Shown: positions 1 through 4,560 of the stretch, in pieces | Position numbering within the stretch: the stretch's first letter is position 1 | How the letters are laid out: every line of letters starts with the position of its first letter | Assembly (NCBI GenBank): GCA_020853455.1 | Contig: JADYYV010000119.1 | Location: forward strand, 1 to 6,447 | Direction: 5' to 3' | Source: Alphaproteobacteria bacterium | GTDB taxonomy: Bacteria; Pseudomonadota; Alphaproteobacteria; Micavibrionales; UBA2020 | Length of the DNA: 6,447 nt | Position numbers and translations under genes: made by a program | The notes under the pieces: generated by a model | Seen by the model: only the letters and a program-made list of their open reading frames with translations | The model's database searches: none | Told to the model about the DNA's origin: nothing

Positions 1-168
1 CACAAAGTTCCGGAAAAAGCCGCCAAGGGCTTGATGGAATTTCCAAGGCAGGCGCTCCATGCCGCGCAGCTGGAATTTAACCATCCGGTAACCAATAATA
101 AAGTATCATTCAAGGCGGAACTGCCGGATGATATGCGGCAGCTTATCAAGCAGTTGCAGAAGCTTTGA
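1..168 (+). CDS. RluA-family RNA pseudouridine synthase, C-terminal end (partial)
   Basis: The window opens inside a reading frame that gives 55 residues and ends at TGA 166-168. The visible piece contains PRQALHAAQLEFNHPVTNN (residues 15-33 of the fragment) followed by a phenylalanine-containing strand and LPDDM. This matches the conserved C-terminal end of the RluA family (RluA/RluC/RluD), where the [FP]RQALHA segment and the HPVT turn precede the final strand and helix. Enzymes of this family isomerise specific uridines in 23S rRNA or tRNA to pseudouridine in the cytoplasm. The catalytic aspartate motif and any S4 domain lie upstream of the window, so the target uridines and the RluC-versus-RluD assignment cannot be decided. 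The TerD-family gene starts 31 bases after the stop with no terminator between them, so they are probably co-transcribed. The family call is confident; the subfamily is not. Confidence 0.85.
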   Translation, partial: HKVPEKAAKGLMEFPRQALHAAQLEFNHPVTNNKVSFKAELPDDMRQLIKQLQKL

Positions 169-185
169 GATAAATTTTTTCAGTC

Positions 186-190
186 GGAGG
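186..190 (+). promoter_or_regulatory. Ribosome binding site deciding the TerD start
   Basis: GGAGG lies nine bases before the ATG at 200. An upstream in-frame start at 128 would sit inside the preceding pseudouridine synthase gene and add 24 residues with no TerD similarity, so this site favours the ATG at 200. Confidence 0.75.
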
Positions 191-199
191 GTTTGTAAA

Positions 200-814
200 A
201 TGGGCATCAGCCTCAGAAAAGAAATCATGAAGAAAGACGAGGAAGTCGATCTTCTTGGCGTCGACCCCACACTGCACAAGGTTTTCGTCGGCCTCGGCTG
301 GGAAGCGCCTGAATCGCAGGACGGCCACCCCGTCGATATCGACGCCTCCGCCTTTATCCTCAACCGCGAGGGCAAGGTGCGCCGCGACACCGACTTTATT
401 TTCTACAACAACCTCGAAACCGATTCCGGCGCGATCCAGCACATGGGCGACAACACGACCGGCGAGAAAAAAGAAGGCGACACAGAAGACGCCGAAGTGA
501 TCAAGGTCAGCCTCGATACGCTCGCCTTCGACATCGAAAAGGTCGCGTTTTCCGTCACCATCCACAACGCCGATGACCGCCAGCAGAATTTCGGCGTGGT
601 CAAGAACGCCTATATGCGCGTCGTCAACGCCGAAACGGGATCGGAACTTGCCCGCTTCGATTTGACCGAAGACGCATCCAGCGACAACGCGATGGTTTTC
701 GGCGAGCTGTTCCGCGAGGGGCTTGGCTGGAAATTCAAGGCGATGGGCGTGGGCTCCAAAGGCGGGCTGTTCGAAATCGCCCGCAACTACGGCGTCAACG
801 TCGCGCCCCCGTAA
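200..814 (+). CDS. TerD-family calcium-binding stress protein
   Basis: The product has 204 residues, slightly longer than the roughly 190 usual for TerD proteins, and covers the whole domain. Family landmarks in order: GLGWE at 31-35, VDIDASAF at 45-52, DFIFYNNL at 65-72, HMGDNTTGE at 81-89, NFGVVKNAYMRVVN at 130-143, GSELARFDL at 147-155 and WKFKAMG at 177-183. The acidic residues of the DIDAS and GDN motifs correspond to the calcium-binding sites known for this fold. TerD, TerE, TerZ and CABP1 are cytoplasmic proteins linked to tellurite, phage and chemical stress resistance; their biochemical mechanism remains unclear. There is no signal peptide or membrane segment. The ATG at 200 is chosen for its GGAGG site. 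The gene follows an RluA-type gene by 31 bases and its TAA overlaps the next ATG, so it is coupled to the exported protein downstream. No terZABC partners are seen, so the exact paralogue is left open. Confidence 0.93.
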   Translation: MGISLRKEIMKKDEEVDLLGVDPTLHKVFVGLGWEAPESQDGHPVDIDASAFILNREGKVRRDTDFIFYNNLETDSGAIQHMGDNTTGEKKEGDTEDAEVIKVSLDTLAFDIEKVAFSVTIHNADDRQQNFGVVKNAYMRVVNAETGSELARFDLTEDASSDNAMVFGELFREGLGWKFKAMGVGSKGGLFEIARNYGVNVAPP

Positions 815-1917
815 TGGCCGGAAACACAAAATCATTCACGCGCGCCGCAGCGGTTGTCATCGCTGCGGCGTCGCTGTTTTATGCGGCGGCATCCGAAGCC
901 AGCTGCGCCGGGCCTGAAAGCACAGCGCCGTTCGAGATCAGCGTGACGGCGGCATGGAAGGCCGAACATGTGAACGACGGCGATATCGCGGGCTGCCTGC
1001 TGACCGCGCAAACGGCGGACGGGCAGAAAATCACCGCCTATACGCCTTACGAATTTATCTGCGCGCTGAAGCCGGACGAAAAAATCAGCGTCGCGCCGTC
1101 CTATGCCTGCTGCGACACGGGCTTGCAGGGTGATTTCGTCTGCGGCGTGAAACCGCGCGTGCCGCTGGCTGTCGTCACCCAAACCCCGCTGACGCTTGCG
1201 CCCGCCGCGCATGACGCGCGCGCCATCGCCGACCTGATGGCGCGCGGCCTGTCGGGAAAATTGCGGGAGGCCTCCGCGATTGCCAAGTTGCAGGAATATC
1301 TGGGCGACCCCGCCTATAGCGAGACCGTCAAAAAACAATTGCCGCAGCTTGAAGCGGCCGTCGATAACGGTACGCTGAAGGACGCCTATACCAAAGGCCT
1401 TGTCGCGTCCCTGCTGCTGGCGGGCGAGCCAGATTCACCCAAGCGCACCGGCTGGCGCATCATGCAGTTCGAAGGCGGCATCGATTACGCGCTGACGCCG
1501 ATCCAGAAAAGCGTCGCGCAGGAACTGCTGGCCGACCCCGCCGCCGCCGAAAAATTCATGCCCGTGCTGGCCGGCCGTTTGCGCCGCGCCGGCGACGACG
1601 ACCGCGCCTTCCTGCTGTCGGTCGCGGCGCGCAGCGACCAGTCGAAACCGCACATCAACGAAATACGCGACGCGCTGGGCAGCGATATCGATCTGCCGGA
1701 CGCCGCGCCGGATTCCCGCCCCGCGCCCGCCGACAATGTCGAAGCCATCCGCCGCGAAGCCGAACAGAAAGCGCTTGCCGAAATGATTGCCGCGCGCACG
1801 GCGCAGCGCGCGGTTTACCTGCCGCTTTTGAAAAAAATCGCCTGCACGGGCGAAACGGGGCAGGTGACGATCGGTTCGGTTTATAAAACCACGCTGGATT
1901 GCGCGGCGACGCCCTGA
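814..1917 (+). CDS. Exported cysteine-containing protein of unknown function
   Basis: I do not recognise this 367-residue protein. It begins with a typical Sec signal peptide: basic residues K6 and R10, a hydrophobic core of about residues 11-26, and a likely signal peptidase I site after SEA at 29. The residues before C31 do not fit a lipobox, so a soluble periplasmic or secreted protein is more likely than a lipoprotein. The predicted mature N-terminal part (31-112) holds six cysteines (31, 61, 83, 99, 100, 110) and looks strand-rich, suggesting a disulfide-bonded domain. A Pro/Ala/Thr-rich linker (115-133) leads to an alpha-helical region (134-290), a second Pro/Ala/Asp linker (293-307), a charged helix (308-333) and a C-terminal pair of cysteines (344, 363). 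The ATG overlaps the TAA of the TerD gene by one base (TAATG), so translation is probably coupled. The TerD domain is cytoplasmic and this product is exported, so any partnership would be functional rather than direct. Confidence is high that it is a gene; the function is unknown. Confidence 0.85.
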   Translation: MAGNTKSFTRAAAVVIAAASLFYAAASEASCAGPESTAPFEISVTAAWKAEHVNDGDIAGCLLTAQTADGQKITAYTPYEFICALKPDEKISVAPSYACCDTGLQGDFVCGVKPRVPLAVVTQTPLTLAPAAHDARAIADLMARGLSGKLREASAIAKLQEYLGDPAYSETVKKQLPQLEAAVDNGTLKDAYTKGLVASLLLAGEPDSPKRTGWRIMQFEGGIDYALTPIQKSVAQELLADPAAAEKFMPVLAGRLRRAGDDDRAFLLSVAARSDQSKPHINEIRDALGSDIDLPDAAPDSRPAPADNVEAIRREAEQKALAEMIAARTAQRAVYLPLLKKIACTGETGQVTIGSVYKTTLDCAATP

Positions 1918-1956
1918 TTTGCCAATTATGAAAATAATAAAAATCCTGCGCATTCC

Positions 1957-1962
1957 TTGACA
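1957..1962 (+). promoter_or_regulatory. Candidate -35 box for the peroxiredoxin gene
   Basis: A perfect TTGACA lies 74 bases before the peroxiredoxin ATG, in the 118-base gap after the exported-protein gene. The matching -10 region (about 1980-1986, CATTTTC) is poor, so this is a suggestion only. A TATAAA at 2013-2018 lies too close to the ribosome binding site to serve as a -10 for a transcript with a normal leader. Confidence 0.3.
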
Positions 1963-2020
1963 ATCCCGGGGTTGCGCCCCATTTTCATCACACAATACAG
2001 GATAGACCCGCATATAAAAT

Positions 2021-2027
2021 CGAAAGG
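2021..2027 (+). promoter_or_regulatory. Ribosome binding site of the peroxiredoxin gene
   Basis: CGAAAGG ends eight bases before the ATG at 2036. It overlaps an in-frame GTG at 2027, which argues that translation starts at the ATG and not at that GTG. Confidence 0.6.
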
Positions 2028-2035
2028 TGCTTAAC

Positions 2036-2581
2036 ATGCTGACAATCGGCCAGAAATTCCCCGAATTCAAACTCACCGGCGTCGTTTCCGACGACCAGAA
2101 AACCGCTTTCAAGGAACTGACCAACGCTTCCTTCAAGGGCAAATGGCTGGTGCTGTTCGCCTGGCCGAAAGATTTCACCTTTGTCTGCCCCACCGAAATC
2201 GCATCGTTTGGCAAACTGAACAAAGACTTCGCTGACCGCGACGCGCAGGTGCTGGGCCTCTCGACCGACAGCGACTATGTGCATCTGGCGTGGAAACAAA
2301 ACCACAAAGACCTGAAGGATCTGCCCTTCCCGATGCTGTCCGACATCAAGCGCGAACTCTCGACCGCGCTCGGCATCCTCCATGCGGATGCGGGCGTCTG
2401 CAACCGCGCGACCTTCGTCGTCGATCCGAACGGCGTCATCCGCCACGTGTCGGTCAACGACCTGAAAGTCGGCCGCAACGTGAACGAAGTGCTGCGGATC
2501 CTCGACGCGCTGCAAACCGACGAACTGTGCCAGTGCAACTGGAACAAGGGCGAAGACACCCTGTCGAAAAAAGCGGCCTAA
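2036..2581 (+). CDS. ahpC: AhpC/TSA-family 2-Cys peroxiredoxin
   Basis: This 181-residue protein reduces hydrogen peroxide, organic peroxides and possibly peroxynitrite in the cytoplasm, through an active-site cysteine that becomes a sulfenic acid. The peroxidatic motif P-x-x-x-T-x-x-C is present as P44, T48 and C51 in PKDFTFVCPTE, and the active-site arginine is R124 in NRATF. The tail has ELCQCNW with C165 and C167, the arrangement seen in the mycobacterial AhpC type, where these act as resolving cysteines. A further cysteine, C122, sits two residues before the active-site arginine. The length is normal for this short-tailed type. The start at ATG 2036 is set by CGAAAGG. No ahpD, ahpF or oxyR gene lies in the window, so the electron donor cannot be inferred. 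The gene has its own upstream gap and a strong terminator, so it is probably transcribed alone. The family is certain; the symbol is by similarity to the AhpC type. Confidence 0.93.
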   Translation: MLTIGQKFPEFKLTGVVSDDQKTAFKELTNASFKGKWLVLFAWPKDFTFVCPTEIASFGKLNKDFADRDAQVLGLSTDSDYVHLAWKQNHKDLKDLPFPMLSDIKRELSTALGILHADAGVCNRATFVVDPNGVIRHVSVNDLKVGRNVNEVLRILDALQTDELCQCNWNKGEDTLSKKAA

Positions 2582-2593
2582 CCGCCGCGATCC

Positions 2594-2630
2594 AAAAAAA
2601 GCCCCGCTGGCAACAGCGGGGCTTTTTTTT
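2594..2630. terminator. Bidirectional intrinsic terminator
   Basis: A perfect nine-base GC-rich stem (GCCCCGCTG at 2601-2609 paired with CAGCGGGGC at 2614-2622) encloses the tetraloop GCAA. It is followed by eight T residues (2623-2630) and preceded by seven A residues (2594-2600). The A and T runs extend the stem and supply a U tract on either strand. It lies 12 bases after the peroxiredoxin stop and 17 bases beyond the stop of the convergent gene ending at 2648, so it can serve both. Confidence 0.95.
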
Positions 2631-2647
2631 AAGAGCCAGAGACCCTG

Positions 2648-3007
2648 TCATTTATAGTCTAGCTCATGATCCGGCTCTGGCTTGGGTCCGATTTTTGTTT
2701 GTTTTGTTTCCCTGTCGTACTGGATGCAGTAGACATCTCGAAACATTTCAAGTTTTGTGCTTTTGTTGAATATCCATTGAAAAGATATGCCATCAATTTC
2801 ATCCCAAGGACAATTTGGGTAAGGGTCTGGATTAGCCGCAAAACCCACTCTCCACTTGCCGTCGCCATCGTCCAATGCTGCTATTAAAATTACGATTTTT
2901 TCGTTTTTGAAACTAGTAGCCCACCATCGCAATGCATATACAGCATGCACGGCAAACGTAACTCCCTGCTTTGATACTTGGTATGGTGAGGTTTTGACGA
3001 TATGCAT
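2648..3007 (-). CDS. Hypothetical 119-residue orphan protein in low-GC DNA
   Basis: I do not recognise this protein. It has no signal peptide or membrane helix. A compact, probably mixed alpha/beta core runs from about residue 10 to 98, with an aromatic WW pair (29-30), a beta-like stretch NEKIVILIAALDD (35-47), KWRVGF (51-56), a Pro/Asn loop DPYPNCPWDE (61-70), and two cysteines (66, 94). The tail (100-119) is polar and proline-rich. The composition is that of a plausible folded protein, not of an antisense shadow. The coding DNA is about 43% GC, much lower than the neighbouring genes, which suggests recent acquisition. No clear Shine-Dalgarno sequence precedes the ATG at 3007. The gene starts 28 bases after the stop of the upstream - strand gene and may be read through from it. 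It ends facing the peroxiredoxin gene across the shared terminator. Confidence 0.55.
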   Translation of the reverse strand: MHIVKTSPYQVSKQGVTFAVHAVYALRWWATSFKNEKIVILIAALDDGDGKWRVGFAANPDPYPNCPWDEIDGISFQWIFNKSTKLEMFRDVYCIQYDRETKQTKIGPKPEPDHELDYK

Positions 3008-3035
3008 AACTGGTTATTTAAACGGAAATTTTGCT

Positions 3036-3980
3036 CTAAATACTAAGAAATCCCCGCAGCGAAAATTTCGGCTTCGCCGCCGCCTGTTTCAGCACCTGCG
3101 CGGCGTGGCCGGTTTTGTCGAAACCTTCGCGCACGATGCCGATCAGTGCGAGGGTGACTTTTTCGGGCAGGCCGCCGTCGCGCGCGTAATCCTGCGCGAC
3201 CGTCACAATCATGCGCAGCGCGGCCGCAAATGTCTTGCCGTGTTCCAGGTGGTTGGCGCGCGGCCTGTTCAATACTTCGGCCACATCCAGCGCGGCCTTG
3301 AATTTTTCGGCGCGGGGCAGGGGGGCGGTAATTGCCGACCAGCGCTCCGAAGCCGCCGCGTCGATTTCCGCATCGGGCTTATTCTGTTTCACGGTCGCGC
3401 GCAGGATGGTCGCGATAGATGCCGCGTCGCGCGCCTTGCCCATTTCTTCCAGCAGCAGATGGCGGGCGGTATCCTTCAGCGCGTCTTCATTCGCGGCATG
3501 GCCGAGGCCCAGCGCGCCGATGAGCGCGACGCGTTCATTGAAATTGGGAATTTTGCGCGCATCGGCAAAGGCGCAAATGGTGGCATCCATCTTTTTCGCC
3601 GTATAGCGCGCCAGCGCCTTGTCCTTGTGCGATACCGCCAGCAAGCCATCAAAAGCTTTGTCGCAGGTGATGTCGCGCGCGTTTTCAAACAGTTTCTGCG
3701 CGAACAGCCGGTGCGCGGCGGGCTGCGATGCCTGTTCGAACAATCCGGCGAAAACATCGGGCAGCTTGTCATGTGCGGTTTCGGACAGCGTGTTCAGCGT
3801 TTTGGTGATGACGGTATCCAGCATCGAGGTGTCGGATTCGACAGCGGCGTATTTGCGCAGTTCGCGCGCCGCCGCCCCCGCATGGCCTTCCGACAAATGC
3901 GCCGCAATCGACGCCAGCAGCACGCCGCGCGTTGCGCTGGGCAGTTCCTTGCGTGCGGTGCTGGCAAAAGCGTGAAGCAT
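3036..3980 (-). CDS. Hypothetical helical protein, 314 residues
   Basis: I do not recognise this protein. It appears alpha-helical almost throughout, rich in alanine, leucine and charged residues, with no signal peptide and no membrane segment, so it is probably cytoplasmic. Repeated amphipathic helices of roughly 15-20 residues (for example 17-30, 53-67, 74-84, 90-102, 148-160, 164-180, 186-198, 224-238, 247-266, 272-286) suggest an alpha-solenoid or helical bundle; no catalytic motif is visible. There are only two cysteines (106, 136). The ATG at 3980 is preferred because GGGGA (3985-3989 on the opposite strand) precedes it by four bases. A TTG at 3998 would add six residues but has no ribosome binding site. 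Base composition matches the GC-rich neighbours except for the last ten or so codons, where GC falls toward the low-GC stretch that follows. It is divergent from the glutamate dehydrogenase gene across a long intergenic region. A 382-residue open frame on the + strand is its antisense shadow. Confidence 0.75.
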   Translation of the reverse strand: MLHAFASTARKELPSATRGVLLASIAAHLSEGHAGAAARELRKYAAVESDTSMLDTVITKTLNTLSETAHDKLPDVFAGLFEQASQPAAHRLFAQKLFENARDITCDKAFDGLLAVSHKDKALARYTAKKMDATICAFADARKIPNFNERVALIGALGLGHAANEDALKDTARHLLLEEMGKARDAASIATILRATVKQNKPDAEIDAAASERWSAITAPLPRAEKFKAALDVAEVLNRPRANHLEHGKTFAAALRMIVTVAQDYARDGGLPEKVTLALIGIVREGFDKTGHAAQVLKQAAAKPKFSLRGFLSI

Positions 3981-4152
3981 GTCGTCCCCGTTTTTCAAAA
4001 CTAGAGGTATTCTGTCACATGGGAGTTAAGGTGCGGTAAATATGGCAAGGTGATATGGATTATTTCACTATACGCCGTTAAGTTGCTTTTCGTATTCGCG
4101 AAAGGGCGTGACGAATCAAACTCCGCGCCGCCGGAAATAACCAAAACAGCCC

Positions 4153-4263
4153 GCAAAAGCGCGTTACAACGCGTAACGCCGCCCGCATTTTTAAAAAAAT
4201 TTTTCACCCTGCAAGCGATTGCGCATGCTGCAAAACCCTGCGTGACAACGCGTGTATAACGCC
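4153..4263. repeat. Two degenerate direct repeats containing a palindrome
   Basis: Copy one (4153-4180) reads GCAAAA, two bases, GCGTTACAACGCGT, AACGCC. Copy two (4230-4263) reads GCAAAA, four bases, GCGTGACAACGCGT, four bases, AACGCC. The 14-base cores at 4161 and 4240 differ at one position and lie 79 bases apart. In copy one the core forms an inverted repeat, GCGTTAC (4161-4167) and GTAACGC (4173-4179) around five bases. This would suit a dimeric transcription factor, but no known operator is matched. Confidence 0.55.
4187..4205. other. Self-complementary A/T tract
   Basis: A run of T (4188-4192), seven A (4193-4199) and then T (4200-4204) lies between the two repeat copies. Such phased A and T tracts are commonly bent and can act as protein-binding or promoter-enhancing DNA. 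It has no GC stem, so it is not an intrinsic terminator. Confidence 0.4.
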
Positions 4264-4291
4264 AAAAACGCATTGAAACATGAGGTCAAAG

Positions 4292-4319
4292 TTGAGAGAA
4301 TTTAATCAGGCTCTATAGC
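4292..4319 (+). promoter_or_regulatory. Candidate promoter for the glutamate dehydrogenase gene
   Basis: TTGAGA (4292-4297) and TATAGC (4314-4319) are separated by 16 bases and match the sigma-70 consensus at five and four of six positions. A start shortly downstream would give a leader of roughly 235 bases before the ATG at 4561. A second -10-like TATAAC at 4420-4425 has no good -35 partner. Both are inferences from sequence only. Confidence 0.35.
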
Positions 4320-4400
4320 CGCGCGCAGCAGGCGCACCGTTCCGCAAAACAGCATGATTTTCAGGCCGCGATAAGCGGGCTGCAATATCGTTGCGAAAAC

Positions 4401-4413
4401 GCTGCACCGCAGC
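4401..4413 (+). other. Small GC-rich inverted repeat in the dehydrogenase leader
   Basis: GCTGC (4401-4405) and GCAGC (4409-4413) enclose ACC and are followed by ATCTTTT. The five-base stem is short for a terminator; it could be a weak hairpin in the leader or chance. Confidence 0.25.
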
Positions 4414-4560
4414 ATCTTTTATAACCCTTAAGTACCGGATTTTATTATGTTTCTGGCTTCCGTTTTCGGTTGGCAATCGCCCCTGCTTGGTTTAACTAAT
4501 TGTCCATGCCTCAGGCGTATCATTGAGGAAGCAAAAATCCTTATTCAGCAGGTGTTTCGC

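Larger units (their letters stand above)
4001..4560. other. Long intergenic region between divergent genes
   Basis: About 560 bases separate the - strand helical-protein gene from the + strand glutamate dehydrogenase gene. The open frames inside (90 residues on -, 69 residues on +) use poor starts, lack ribosome binding sites and resemble no protein I know. The stretch holds a repeated imperfect palindrome, an A/T tract and promoter-like motifs, listed separately where they can be supported. No tRNA, hairpin terminator with a U run, or recognisable riboswitch was seen. Confidence 0.6.

Noticed and set aside
146..835. 229-residue open frame on the - strand
   Set aside because: Antisense to the TerD-family gene, whose motifs are unmistakable.
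1968..1980. Possible terminator hairpin (GGGG, five bases, CCCC) after the exported-protein gene
   Set aside because: The stem has only four pairs and the following ATTTTC is a poor U tract; it also overlaps the region expected to hold the peroxiredoxin promoter.
1435..2223. 262-residue open frame on the - strand
   Set aside because: It spans the exported-protein gene, the intergenic gap and the peroxiredoxin gene in antisense; no single protein family fits.
2856..4004. 382-residue open frame on the + strand
   Set aside because: It lies opposite the 314-residue - strand gene. Its product is rich in Arg, Gln, Phe, Gly and His in the pattern typical of the antisense of GC-rich coding DNA, and it starts inside the low-GC orphan gene.
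4050..4259. 69-residue open frame on the + strand with a hydrophobic N-terminus
   Set aside because: GTG start with no suitably spaced Shine-Dalgarno sequence; the frame runs through the palindromic repeats and the poly-A/T tract.
4001..4273. 90-residue open frame on the - strand in the intergenic region
   Set aside because: No ribosome binding site, no recognisable domain, and it covers the repeat and A/T tract, which look regulatory.
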